DNA from: Clostridiales bacterium
GTDB lineage: Bacteria; Bacillota; Clostridia; Lachnospirales; Lachnospiraceae
DNA length: 51,924 bases
Reading direction: 5' to 3'
Assembly: GCA_012520645.1 (NCBI GenBank)
Contig: JAAYNV010000018.1
Location: 1-51,924, forward strand
In this document: one piece after another, positions 1 through 8,838 of the stretch
How positions within the stretch are numbered: the stretch's first letter is position 1
Layout of the letters: the number at the start of each line of letters is the position of its first letter
Translations under genes and position numbers: made by a program
The notes under the pieces: model-generated
Databases searched by the model: none
The model's input: only the letters and a program-made list of their open reading frames with translations
Told to the model about the DNA's origin: nothing

Positions 1-516
1 GATGATCTGGGACGCATCGTTATCCCAAAGGAAATTCGCAGAACACTCCGCATCCGAGAGGCGGACCCGTTGGAAATCTTTACGGACAGGGAAGGTGAGA
101 TCATCCTGAAAAAATATTCCCCGATCGGAGAGATGACAGCATTTGCCAAGCAATATGCGGAAAGTCTGGCACAGGTGTCCGGACATGCGGCGGTCATTGC
201 AGACAGGGATCAATTCATTACTGCAGCAGGCGGCTGCAAAGCTATGATAGGGAAATCCATCGGAAGAGCATTGGAAGATAAGATGAACAACCGGGAGATG
301 GTTATGGCATCCAGAGGTGACCGCAGCTTTATCGAAATCAGTGATGAGGAAGAAAAGGAATATGTCCATGAGGCAATCTGTCCGATTATCTGTGAGGGTG
401 ATGTAATTGGTGCAGTCATCTTGTTGGAAAACGACAACAAATCCCGGATGGGAGAGGTGGAGCAGAAGCTGATCCAGTCCGCAGCCGGTTTCCTTGGAAG
501 GCAGATGGAGCAGTAA
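1..516 (+). CDS. spoVT: Stage V sporulation protein T (3' part; start lies outside the window)
   Basis: SpoVT is an AbrB-family regulator acting in the forespore, mainly modulating sigma-G-dependent genes. The frame is open from the first base; about ten N-terminal residues are missing compared with the usual ~178 aa. The visible N-terminus carries the AbrB swapped-hairpin signature (DDLGRIVIPKEIRRTLRI, then DPLEIF), followed by a GAF-like C-terminal sensory domain ending in a helical QKLIQSAAGFLGRQMEQ tail. This two-domain plan separates SpoVT from the short AbrB and Abh proteins. A strong hairpin terminator follows 17 bases after the stop. Family assignment is secure; the forespore role is known for Bacillus and inferred here. 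Confidence 0.93.
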   Translation, partial: DDLGRIVIPKEIRRTLRIREADPLEIFTDREGEIILKKYSPIGEMTAFAKQYAESLAQVSGHAAVIADRDQFITAAGGCKAMIGKSIGRALEDKMNNREMVMASRGDRSFIEISDEEEKEYVHEAICPIICEGDVIGAVILLENDNKSRMGEVEQKLIQSAAGFLGRQMEQ

Positions 517-533
517 AAGTGAATGATCAAAAC

Positions 534-587
534 AAAAATGCCTCTCCGGCTATATGGAATGATTCCGGCCGGAGGGGCATTTTATTT
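534..587. terminator. Bidirectional terminator between spoVT and pncB
   Basis: The arms AAAATGCCTCTCCGGC and GCCGGAGGGGCATTTT pair over about 16 positions with G-U pairs, and the second arm runs into TTTTATTT. On the other strand the first arm supplies the U-run, so one hairpin can stop transcription of both convergent genes. Confidence 0.85.
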
Positions 588-2040
588 ATGCCTGGCTCAT
601 GCGGTCAAGCAGTTCAATCTTGATGTCATAAAGCTTGTTGGAAAGATCCACATAAACCTGATGCGGGTTGACCAGACGTTTTGTCTCTTCCCAGAGTGTG
701 TTAAGCTCTTGTTGACAGTAGGCACGGATGTCCATGACCTTCGGAGATTCATAGCAGCATTCCCCGTTTTTGAAAACCGGAATCATCAGTTCACGCAGTG
801 TATAGGTTCCGGCAGCCAGCTTTGTCTTCTTCCACGGTTCTAACGGATCAAAGAGGAGCAATGGTTCATTTTCATCAAAGGTCTCATCGACCAGGCAGAT
901 CAGATCTGCCTTGATCTTGCCGCTTTCTTTTTCATAAATACGATAGATTTTCTTATTGCCCGGATTGGTGACCTTTTCCGTATTCTCAGAGAGTTTGATC
1001 TTGGGAATAAATTCGCCGTTTTTATCCTGAATGGCAGCTAATTTGTATACACCGCCGAAGGAAGGACAGCTTCTGGAGGTAATCATATGCGTTCCGACAC
1101 CCCAGGAGGTAATGGCAGCGCCCTGAGCCTTTAAGCTGTCAATTAAGAATTCATCCAGATCATTGGAAGCGGAAATGACCGCGTCCGTAAATCCTGCCGC
1201 ATCCAACATCTTACGTGCCTTTTTAGAAAGATAAGCAAGGTCACCGCTGTCTAAGCGGATGCCGTAGAAGGTAAGCGGAATGCCGGCTTCACGCATTTCC
1301 GTAAAGACACGGATGGCATTCGGAACGCCGGATTTTAAAGTATCGTAGGTATCGACCAGAAGAATGCAGGCAGACGGATACATATTGGCATATTCTTTAA
1401 AAGCAGTATATTCATCCGGGAAGCTCATGATCCAGCTGTGGGCGTGTGTGCCTTTGACCGGAACATCAAAAAGCTGTCCGGCAAGGACGTTGCTGGTACC
1501 GATACAGCCGCCGATCATGGCAGCGCGTGCGCCATAAGTGCCTGCATCCGGTCCCTGTGCACGGCGCAGACCGAATTCCATAATGCCGTCGCCCTTTGCC
1601 GCATAGCAGACACGGGCTGCCTTGGTAGCAATCAGACTCTGATGGTTGATAATATTTAAAATTGCCGTTTCGACTAACTGCGCTTCCATAATCGGTGCAA
1701 TAACCTTGATCAGAGGCTCACGCGGAAAGATTAAGGTGCCTTCCGGAATGGCATAAATGTCACCGGAAAATTTAAAGTCTTTCAGATAATCCAGAAAATC
1801 CTGACCAAAGATACCGAGGCTTGCCAGATAATCGATATCTGCTTTTGTAAAGTGAAGATTCTTGATATAATCAATCACCTGCTCTAAGCCTGCGCAGATG
1901 GCATAGCCGCCGTCACCGGGATTATTGCGGTAAAACATATCAAAGATTACGGTTTCATTTTTGTCCTTGTTCTTAAAATAGCCCTGCATCATTGTCAGTT
2001 CGTACAGATCTGTCAGCAGGGTCAGATTTCGTTGATCCAT
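586..2040 (-). CDS. pncB: Nicotinate phosphoribosyltransferase
   Basis: This enzyme joins nicotinate to PRPP, using ATP, to give nicotinate mononucleotide, the salvage entry to NAD in the cytoplasm. The 484-aa protein has the family signatures: LTLLTDLYELTMMQGYF near the N-terminus, FGLRRAQGPDAG at about residues 156-167, GTHAHSW at about 197-203 (the region of the phosphorylated His) and DSGDLAYLSKKAR further on. Length fits the Firmicutes type. The ATG start has a GGAGGG ribosome site just upstream. It stands alone, convergent with spoVT, with its own promoter-like sequence. The cysteine-rich C-terminus is not unusual for this group. Confidence 0.95.
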   Translation of the reverse strand: MDQRNLTLLTDLYELTMMQGYFKNKDKNETVIFDMFYRNNPGDGGYAICAGLEQVIDYIKNLHFTKADIDYLASLGIFGQDFLDYLKDFKFSGDIYAIPEGTLIFPREPLIKVIAPIMEAQLVETAILNIINHQSLIATKAARVCYAAKGDGIMEFGLRRAQGPDAGTYGARAAMIGGCIGTSNVLAGQLFDVPVKGTHAHSWIMSFPDEYTAFKEYANMYPSACILLVDTYDTLKSGVPNAIRVFTEMREAGIPLTFYGIRLDSGDLAYLSKKARKMLDAAGFTDAVISASNDLDEFLIDSLKAQGAAITSWGVGTHMITSRSCPSFGGVYKLAAIQDKNGEFIPKIKLSENTEKVTNPGNKKIYRIYEKESGKIKADLICLVDETFDENEPLLLFDPLEPWKKTKLAAGTYTLRELMIPVFKNGECCYESPKVMDIRAYCQQELNTLWEETKRLVNPHQVYVDLSNKLYDIKIELLDRMSQA

Positions 2041-2109
2041 TTAGAATCCCTCCATAATAAATAATGCAAAATATAGGATATACCATGATCTTGCGTTGTA
2101 TTTATGTAG

Positions 2110-2138
2110 ATTATACTCTTACTTTCTCAAAATCACAA
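2110..2138 (-). promoter_or_regulatory. Sigma-A-type promoter of pncB
   Basis: On the minus strand TTGTGA, 17 bases, then TATAAT, about 70 bases upstream of the pncB start. The -10 is perfect and the -35 matches at four positions. Confidence 0.55.
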
Positions 2139-2259
2139 GGGACAATTCAGGTGACAAGACAGTAATGCGAGAATGATAAAAATAAAAATATTTTATCGGT
2201 TGGATGATAGCAGGAATACATTGGATATGGTACAATGAAACAAATTGGGAGGGAAAGTA

Positions 2260-2508
2260 ATGCAGTTTGATGAGGAAATCCGTTTTACACATTCTGCCGT
2301 ATTGGCAAAGGATAACAAGCCATATGTGTCGGTTCGTTTTGAGCGTGGAAAAGATGTCGCTGAGGGCAGTGTGCCTGCCTGTAAAATCGAAAGAAATCAA
2401 GGGTTTACACAGGAAGAAATATTAGGGTTAGAAGGCTATCTGGAATTGAATGCAAAGGAAATTCTAAGAAAGGCAAAAGATATTTCGGGGATCACACACT
2501 GGTTCTAG
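2260..2508 (+). CDS. Small protein of unknown function (82 aa)
   Basis: I do not recognise this family. The ATG at 2260 is preferred over an in-frame TTG at 2245 because GGGAGGGA lies at 2247-2254, well placed for the ATG. The protein starts MQFDEEIRF, is soluble-looking and charged, has no signal peptide or membrane segment and ends in a predicted helical stretch (LNAKEILRKAKDISGITHWF). It sits alone between pncB and the ileS leader. Good ribosome site and ordinary codon use support it as real. No function can be assigned. Confidence 0.7.
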   Translation: MQFDEEIRFTHSAVLAKDNKPYVSVRFERGKDVAEGSVPACKIERNQGFTQEEILGLEGYLELNAKEILRKAKDISGITHWF

Positions 2509-2524
2509 GAATATAAGAAAGGGC

Positions 2525-2554
2525 TTGACAATCCTTAAGCACGGGCACTATAAT
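2525..2554 (+). promoter_or_regulatory. Sigma-A promoter of the ileS T-box leader
   Basis: A perfect TTGACA (2525-2530) and a perfect TATAAT (2549-2554) are separated by 18 bases. Transcription would begin around 2561, giving a leader of about 315 bases before ileS. Confidence 0.85.
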
Positions 2555-2560
2555 TAATAC

Positions 2561-2847
2561 CAAATAGAAAAAAGGCGTTGACGGAGACAGTACATATTTC
2601 TTCAAAGAAACAGCGAGCCGGGGAGGGTGTGAGTCCGGTACGAGTAGAGAAATGTGGAATATCACTTCTGAGCCGCAGTGCTAAAATCTGATGTGATGGT
2701 GTAAAGAGAGTAAGCATTGACGCAGTTCCGGCGTTACAGGAAGCCATATTGATCTGCAGCCATAACAGGCGGTGGTGCGTATGATGTAACAGGTGGTATT
2801 ATGAGTAAATTTTAGATCTCGTCCTTTTACGGATGGGGTCTTTTTTA
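2561..2847 (+). promoter_or_regulatory. T-box riboswitch (isoleucine) controlling ileS
   Basis: The gene-free stretch from 2509 to 2877 is a T-box leader that lets uncharged tRNA-Ile turn on ileS. Stem I features include the GAGCCGGGGAGGGTGTGAGTC-like region around 2612-2635 and the specifier AUC (Ile) at 2661-2663, followed by ACTTCTGAG. The antiterminator is AGG (2791-2793), a seven-base bulge UGGUAUU (2794-2800) and AUGAG (2801-2805), pairing with CUCGU (2818-2822) and CCU (2823-2825). The bulge UGGU matches tRNA ending ACCA. The competing terminator is AGATCTCGTCC (2814-2824) with GGATGGGGTCT (2831-2841) and a U-run. The CUCGUCCU strand is shared, so the two folds exclude each other. Confidence 0.93.
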
Positions 2848-2877
2848 ATTTTAATATCTTGAGAAAGGAAGAAAGCA

Positions 2878-5800
2878 ATGTATCAGAAAGTATCAACCGA
2901 TTTGAACTTTGTGGAACGCGAGAAAGAAATTGAAAAGTTCTGGCGCGAAAATGACATTTTCCGAAAGAGTATGGAAAATCGTAAGGAAGGAGAGACCTAT
3001 ACCTTCTACGATGGACCGCCGACCGCAAACGGAAAACCCCATATCGGTCACGTGCTGACCCGTGTTATCAAGGATATGATTCCGAGATACCGCACCATGA
3101 AAGGCTATATGGTTCCGAGAAAGGCAGGCTGGGATACCCATGGACTTCCGGTTGAGCTGGAAGTGGAAAAGCTTTTGGGACTCGACGGCAAGGAGCAGAT
3201 CGAGGAATACGGTCTTGATCCGTTTATTACAAAATGTAAAGAAAGCGTCTGGAAATACAAGGGGATGTGGGAGGATTTCTCCGGCACCGTAGGTTTCTGG
3301 GCAGATATGGATGATCCGTATGCAACCTATCATGATGACTATATTGAATCCGAGTGGTGGGCATTAAAAGAAATCTGGGATAAGGGACTCTTATATAAGG
3401 GCTTTAAGATTGTACCGTACTGCCCACGTTGTGGAACCCCGCTTTCCTCTCATGAGGTGGCCCAGGGCTATAAGTCCGTTAAGGAGCGTTCCGCTGTCGT
3501 GCGCTTCAAGGTAGTGGGTGAGGATGCGTATTTCCTGGCGTGGACCACAACTCCGTGGACGCTGCCATCCAACGTGGCTCTTTGCGTGAATCCGGATGAG
3601 ATTTACTGCAAGGTAAAGGCAGCAGATGGCTATACTTATTATATGGCGCAGGCACTTTTGGACCGTGTACTGGGCAGGCTGGCTGAAGAAGACAGTGATA
3701 AAGCAGCTTATGAGGTGCTTGAGACCTGTACCGGTAAGGATCTGGAATACAAGGAATACGAGCCGCTTTATCAATGTGCGGGTGATAAGGCAAAAGCACA
3801 GAATAAGAAAGGGCACTTCGTAACATGTGACACATATGTCACAATGACAGATGGTACGGGTATCGTACACATCGCTCCTGCTTTCGGTGAGGATGATGCG
3901 CAGGTAGGACGCAACTATGATCTGCCGTTTGTACAGTTCGTAGACGGCAAGGGTAATCTGACGGAAGAGACTCCGTATGCCGGAAAATTTGTGAAGGATG
4001 CCGATCCGCTTGTATTGCAGGATCTGGACAGGCAGGGACTGTTATTTGATGCTCCGAAGTTTGAGCATGACTATCCGTTCTGCTGGAGATGCGATACACC
4101 ATTAATTTACTATGCGCGTGAGTCATGGTTTATTAAAATGACTGCAGTCAGGGAGGATCTGATCCGAAACAACAATACCATCAACTGGATTCCGGAATCC
4201 ATCGGCAAGGGTCGTTTTGGTGACTGGTTAGAGAATATCCAGGACTGGGGTATTTCCCGTAACCGTTACTGGGGCACGCCGCTTAATATCTGGCAGTGCG
4301 AGTGCGGACATATGCACTCCATCGGAAGCCGTGAGGAGCTGGCACAGATGAGCGGTAACCCGGATGCAAAGAACGTAGAGCTGCACAGACCATACATTGA
4401 TGAAATCACGATCAAGTGTCCGGTCTGCGGCAAGGATATGCACCGTGTACCGGAGGTTATTGACTGCTGGTTTGATTCCGGTGCGATGCCGTTTGCACAG
4501 CATCACTATCCGTTTGAAAATAAGGATCTGTTCGAGAAGCAGTTCCCGGCACAGTTTATCTCCGAGGCGGTAGACCAGACAAGAGGATGGTTCTACTCCC
4601 TTCTTGCGGAGTCTACCCTGTTATTTAATAAAGCTCCGTATGAGAATGTTATCGTTTTAGGACATGTACAGGATGAGAACGGACAGAAGATGAGCAAGTC
4701 CAAGGGAAATGCTGTGGATCCGTTCGATGCGTTAGAAACCTATGGTGCCGATGCCATCCGCTGGTACTTCTATATTAATTCCGCACCGTGGCTGCCGAAC
4801 CGTTTCCATGGCAAGGCGGTTATGGAAGGACAGCGCAAGTTCATGGGAACGTTGTGGAATACTTACGCATTCTTTGTACTGTATGCCAATATCGACAGCT
4901 TTGATGCAACCCGGTATACATTGGACTACGATAAACTTCCGGTTATGGACAAATGGCTCCTTTCCAAGTTAAATACCGTCATCAAAGAAGTGGACGATAA
5001 CCTGAATAATTATCGCATCCCGGAGGCGGCAAGAGCGCTGCAGGGCTTTGTGGATGAGATGAGCAACTGGTATGTCAGACGCGGACGTGAGCGTTTCTGG
5101 GCAAAGGGCATGGAGCAGGATAAGATCAATGCCTATATGACCTTATACACCGCACTCGTAACGATCTCCAAGGTGGCGGCACCGATGATTCCGTTCATGA
5201 CGGAGGAAATCTATCAGAATCTGGTGCGCAGTGTGGATCAGAATGCACCGGAAAGCATACATCTGTGTGATTTCCCGGTTGCAGATGAGAAGCTTATCGA
5301 TAAGAAACTGGAAGAAGATATGGAAGCGGTGCTTGAAATCGTTGTCATGGGTCGTGCAGCGCGTAATACAGCCAATATTAAGAACCGTCAGCCGATCGGT
5401 ACGATGTTTGTAAAATCCGATGTGAAGTTAGGTGAGTTCTATCAGGAGATCATTGAGGATGAACTGAATGTAAAGAAGGTGGAATTTACGGATGATGTCC
5501 GTGCATTCACATCCTACAGTTTCAAGCCGCAGCTTAAAACGGTAGGTCCGAAATATGGCAAGCAGCTTGGTGGTATCAAGAAGTATCTGGAGACATTGGA
5601 CGGCAATGCGACGATGGATGAGTTAAATGCAGGAAAGACAGTTAACTTTGAGGTGGATGGTGTAACCGTAGAGCTTTCCAAAGAGGATCTGTTAATCGAG
5701 ATGACCCAGAAGGAAGGCTATGTATCCGAAGCAGATAATTATATGACCGTCGTACTGGATACGAATCTGACAGAAAAGCTGATTGAGGAAGGCTTTGTAT

Positions 5801-6036
5801 ATGAGATCATCAGCAAAATCCAGACCATGCGTAAAGATGCTGATTTTGAGGTAATGGATCATATCAGGGTGTCCTTAAGCGGAAATGCAAAACTGGTTTC
5901 TGTTGTAGAAAATAATAAGGACATGATTGCAGGAAAGGTACTTGCAGATGAAGTGACGGAGGAGGAGACACTTGCTGTCACGAAGGAATGGAACGTCAAT
6001 GGTGAAAATGTGACGATCTCTATTGAAAAAATGTAA
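2878..6036 (+). CDS. ileS: Isoleucine--tRNA ligase
   Basis: This cytoplasmic class I synthetase charges tRNA-Ile. The 1052-aa protein has the HIGH motif at about residues 55-58 (in NGKPHIGHVL), the KMSKS motif at about 603-607 (GQKMSKSKGNA), a large CP1 editing domain between them and a C-terminal anticodon-binding region. Length and the GWDTHGLPVELEVEK pattern fit the longer, eukaryote-like IleS2 type rather than the ~920-aa type. Within that type some members show reduced mupirocin sensitivity; that is family knowledge and cannot be read here, and the HIGH motif is canonical. Start ATG has AGAAAGGAAG upstream. It is controlled by the T-box leader and ends at a strong terminator. Confidence 0.97.
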   Translation: MYQKVSTDLNFVEREKEIEKFWRENDIFRKSMENRKEGETYTFYDGPPTANGKPHIGHVLTRVIKDMIPRYRTMKGYMVPRKAGWDTHGLPVELEVEKLLGLDGKEQIEEYGLDPFITKCKESVWKYKGMWEDFSGTVGFWADMDDPYATYHDDYIESEWWALKEIWDKGLLYKGFKIVPYCPRCGTPLSSHEVAQGYKSVKERSAVVRFKVVGEDAYFLAWTTTPWTLPSNVALCVNPDEIYCKVKAADGYTYYMAQALLDRVLGRLAEEDSDKAAYEVLETCTGKDLEYKEYEPLYQCAGDKAKAQNKKGHFVTCDTYVTMTDGTGIVHIAPAFGEDDAQVGRNYDLPFVQFVDGKGNLTEETPYAGKFVKDADPLVLQDLDRQGLLFDAPKFEHDYPFCWRCDTPLIYYARESWFIKMTAVREDLIRNNNTINWIPESIGKGRFGDWLENIQDWGISRNRYWGTPLNIWQCECGHMHSIGSREELAQMSGNPDAKNVELHRPYIDEITIKCPVCGKDMHRVPEVIDCWFDSGAMPFAQHHYPFENKDLFEKQFPAQFISEAVDQTRGWFYSLLAESTLLFNKAPYENVIVLGHVQDENGQKMSKSKGNAVDPFDALETYGADAIRWYFYINSAPWLPNRFHGKAVMEGQRKFMGTLWNTYAFFVLYANIDSFDATRYTLDYDKLPVMDKWLLSKLNTVIKEVDDNLNNYRIPEAARALQGFVDEMSNWYVRRGRERFWAKGMEQDKINAYMTLYTALVTISKVAAPMIPFMTEEIYQNLVRSVDQNAPESIHLCDFPVADEKLIDKKLEEDMEAVLEIVVMGRAARNTANIKNRQPIGTMFVKSDVKLGEFYQEIIEDELNVKKVEFTDDVRAFTSYSFKPQLKTVGPKYGKQLGGIKKYLETLDGNATMDELNAGKTVNFEVDGVTVELSKEDLLIEMTQKEGYVSEADNYMTVVLDTNLTEKLIEEGFVYEIISKIQTMRKDADFEVMDHIRVSLSGNAKLVSVVENNKDMIAGKVLADEVTEEETLAVTKEWNVNGENVTISIEKM

Positions 6037-6047
6037 GATTTATTCAT

Positions 6048-6097
6048 AAAAAACCGCTTCCGGTACAGGAATCATTTCTGCCGGAAGCGGTTTTTTG
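6048..6097 (+). terminator. Terminator after ileS
   Basis: AAAAAACCGCTTCCGG pairs with CCGGAAGCGGTTTTTT around a loop of about 18 bases, with a run of six T. The hairpin begins 11 bases after the ileS stop. Confidence 0.92.
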
Positions 6098-6169
6098 TAT
6101 AGTTTCCGGGTTTTGCAACTGCTTTTCAGAAAAAGGGGTGGAAAAACTTAGCAAAAAAATACGAAAAGT

Positions 6170-6198
6170 TTTACAAGCTGCCTAAAATGCGGTATACT
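6170..6198 (+). promoter_or_regulatory. Sigma-A promoter of glgP
   Basis: TTTACA (6170-6175), 17 bases, TATACT (6193-6198), about 65 bases upstream of the glgP start. Confidence 0.7.
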
Positions 6199-6263
6199 AT
6201 CAGAGATAAACTGCGTAAAGTAAAAAAGAATACGTGAATATACAAAGGCAGGAGGAGATAGCG

Positions 6264-8771
6264 ATGGCAAAAAAGCCGACCTTAAAGTTTGACAAGGAAC
6301 TATTTAAGAGGAGTGTTTTGTATAATATCAAGACTCTGTATCGTAAGAGCTTGGAAGAGGCAACGGAGCAGCAGATTTTTCAGGCAGTATCCTATGCAAT
6401 CAAGGATGCAGTTGTGGACAACTGGTTAAAGACCCAGAAGGAATATGACAAAAAGGATCCGAAAACAGTTTACTATCTGTCTATGGAATTTTTAATGGGG
6501 CGTGCACTGGGCAACAATATTCTGAATCTTCAGGCTTATGATGATGTGAAGGAAGCGTTAGAGGAGTTAGGTGTGAACCTGAATGTGGTCGAGGACCAGG
6601 AACCGGATGCAGCGCTTGGAAATGGTGGCTTAGGCAGACTTGCAGCATGCTTTCTGGATTCTCTTGCAACGCTTGGCTATGCGGCTTACGGCTGCGGAAT
6701 CCGTTACCGCTATGGTATGTTCAAGCAGGAAATCCGCGATGGCTATCAGGTAGAGGCGCCGGATAACTGGTTAGAGAACGGCAATCCGTTTGAGCTTCGC
6801 CGTCCTGAGTATGCCAAGGAGGTAAAATTCGGCGGATATGTTTCTGTAAAGATAGATGAAAAGGGTAGACAGAATTTTGTACAGGAAGGCTATCAGTCCG
6901 TTACAGCAATTCCGTATGATATTCCGGTAGTAGGCTATGGAAACGGCATTGTCAATACGCTTCGTATCTGGGATGCACAGCCGGTGGAATGCTTCCGTCT
7001 GGATTCCTTCGATAAAGGGGATTACCAGAAGGCAGTAGAGCAGGAAAACCTTGCAAGGAACATTGTCGAGGTGCTTTATCCGAATGATAACCACTATGCA
7101 GGCAAGGAGCTTCGTCTGAAACAGCAGTATTTCTTTATTTCTGCATCCGTTCAGGAAGCGGTAGCAAAGTATATGAGAAAGCATACGGATATTCGTAAAT
7201 TCTATGAGAAGGTAACCTTCCAGTTAAACGATACTCATCCGACTGTAGCGATTGCTGAGCTTATGAGAATCCTGATGGATGAATATTATCTGACCTGGGA
7301 TGAAGCATGGGATGTAACGACAAAGACCTGTGCTTATACCAACCATACAATTATGGCAGAGGCACTGGAAAAGTGGCCGATTGAGCTGTTCTCCAGACTG
7401 CTTCCGAGAATCTATCAGATTGTAGAGGAGATCAACCGCCGTTTTATTCTGCAGATTGAGCAGCGTTATAATGGCGTACAGGGTGTCAATGTACAGGAGA
7501 AGATCCGCAAGATGGCTATCATTTTTGACGGACAGGTGAAGATGGCGCATCTGGCTATCGTAGCCGGCTTTTCCGTAAACGGTGTGGCAAGATTACATAC
7601 CGAGATTTTAAAGAAGCAGGAATTGAGAGACTTCTATGAAATGATGCCTGAGAAGTTTAATAATAAGACGAACGGTATTACCCAGAGACGATTCCTTTTA
7701 CACGGTAATGAGCTGTTAGCTTCCTGGGTAACCGACAAGGTGGGCAGCGACTGGATTACGGATCTTCCGAAGATCAATAAGTTAAAGCTGTTTGCCGATG
7801 ATCCAAAGGCACAGCAGGAATTCATGAATATCAAGTATCAGAACAAGGTACGTCTGGCAAAATATATTCTGGAGCACAACGGTATTGAGGTAGACCCGCG
7901 TTCCATCTTTGACGTACAGGTAAAACGTCTGCATGAGTATAAGCGCCAGCTTTTAAATATTCTGCATATTATGTATCTTTATAACCAGTTAAAGGAACAT
8001 CCGGATATGGAATTTTATCCGAGAACCTTTATTTTTGGCGCCAAGGCGGCAGCAGGCTATAAGAATGCGAAGCTGACGATCAAGCTGATTAATGCTGTGG
8101 CAGAGGTAGTTAATAATGACCCGGCAATCGGCGGTAAGATCAAGATTGTATTTATCGAAAACTACCGTGTATCCAATGCAGAGTGGATCTTTGCAGCAGC
8201 AGATGTATCCGAACAGATTTCGACAGCAAGTAAGGAAGCATCCGGAACCGGTAATATGAAATTCATGTTGAACGGTGCGCTGACCCTTGGTACGATGGAC
8301 GGTGCAAATGTGGAGATCGTGGAAGAAGTAGGCGAAGAGAATGCGTTTATCTTTGGACTTTCTTCGGATGAGGTTATTAACTATGAAAATCACGGCGGCT
8401 ACAATCCGATGGATATTTTCAATAATGATGCGGAGATCCGCAAGGTGCTGATGCAGCTGATAAACGGAACTTATGCACCGCATGATCCGGAGCTGTTCCG
8501 TGATCTGTATAATTCGCTGCTCAATACCCAGTGTACAGCTAAGGCAGATACTTACTTTATCTTAAAGGATTTCCGTTCCTATGCGGAAGCACAGCAGAGA
8601 GTGGAAGAGGCATATCGGAATGAAAAAGGCTGGGCAAGAAGCGCTATTTTGAATGTGGCATGCTCCGGTAAGTTCACATCCGACCGTACCATTCAGGAGT
8701 ATGTAGATGATATCTGGCATCTGGATCGTGTTGTATTGGATACGACAAAGCCGGATAAAAAGGTATTTTGA
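6264..8771 (+). CDS. glgP: Glycogen/maltodextrin phosphorylase
   Basis: The enzyme releases glucose 1-phosphate from alpha-1,4-glucans using phosphate and pyridoxal phosphate. From the ATG at 6264 the product is 835 aa, normal for the family; a GTG at 6234 is in frame, but GGAGGAG at 6251-6257 favours 6264. The PLP lysine is about residue 666 in GTGNMKFMLNG. Other family signatures are LAACFLDSLATLGY, YGIRYRYG-like GCGIRYRYGMFKQ, QLNDTHPT and RVSNAEWIFAAADVSEQIS. The gene has its own promoter. An aconitase-like gene follows 67 bases later with no clear terminator between them. Whether the substrate is glycogen or maltodextrin cannot be decided from sequence. Confidence 0.95.
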   Translation: MAKKPTLKFDKELFKRSVLYNIKTLYRKSLEEATEQQIFQAVSYAIKDAVVDNWLKTQKEYDKKDPKTVYYLSMEFLMGRALGNNILNLQAYDDVKEALEELGVNLNVVEDQEPDAALGNGGLGRLAACFLDSLATLGYAAYGCGIRYRYGMFKQEIRDGYQVEAPDNWLENGNPFELRRPEYAKEVKFGGYVSVKIDEKGRQNFVQEGYQSVTAIPYDIPVVGYGNGIVNTLRIWDAQPVECFRLDSFDKGDYQKAVEQENLARNIVEVLYPNDNHYAGKELRLKQQYFFISASVQEAVAKYMRKHTDIRKFYEKVTFQLNDTHPTVAIAELMRILMDEYYLTWDEAWDVTTKTCAYTNHTIMAEALEKWPIELFSRLLPRIYQIVEEINRRFILQIEQRYNGVQGVNVQEKIRKMAIIFDGQVKMAHLAIVAGFSVNGVARLHTEILKKQELRDFYEMMPEKFNNKTNGITQRRFLLHGNELLASWVTDKVGSDWITDLPKINKLKLFADDPKAQQEFMNIKYQNKVRLAKYILEHNGIEVDPRSIFDVQVKRLHEYKRQLLNILHIMYLYNQLKEHPDMEFYPRTFIFGAKAAAGYKNAKLTIKLINAVAEVVNNDPAIGGKIKIVFIENYRVSNAEWIFAAADVSEQISTASKEASGTGNMKFMLNGALTLGTMDGANVEIVEEVGEENAFIFGLSSDEVINYENHGGYNPMDIFNNDAEIRKVLMQLINGTYAPHDPELFRDLYNSLLNTQCTAKADTYFILKDFRSYAEAQQRVEEAYRNEKGWARSAILNVACSGKFTSDRTIQEYVDDIWHLDRVVLDTTKPDKKVF

Positions 8772-8838
8772 AGAGAAAAGAGATTTTGCAGGACTTGTAG
8801 GAAAAGAAACAGGCTATTAAGTCAGTGGGAGGAAAGCC

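Noticed and set aside
523-843. Plus-strand frame opposite the end of pncB
   Set aside because: It begins in the terminator hairpin and is the antisense of a well-conserved gene.
2764-2800. Two similar AACAGG-GGTGGT stretches taken as a tandem T-box
   Set aside because: Only the second can form the seven-base bulge and pair with the terminator strand; the first is probably part of an upstream helix.
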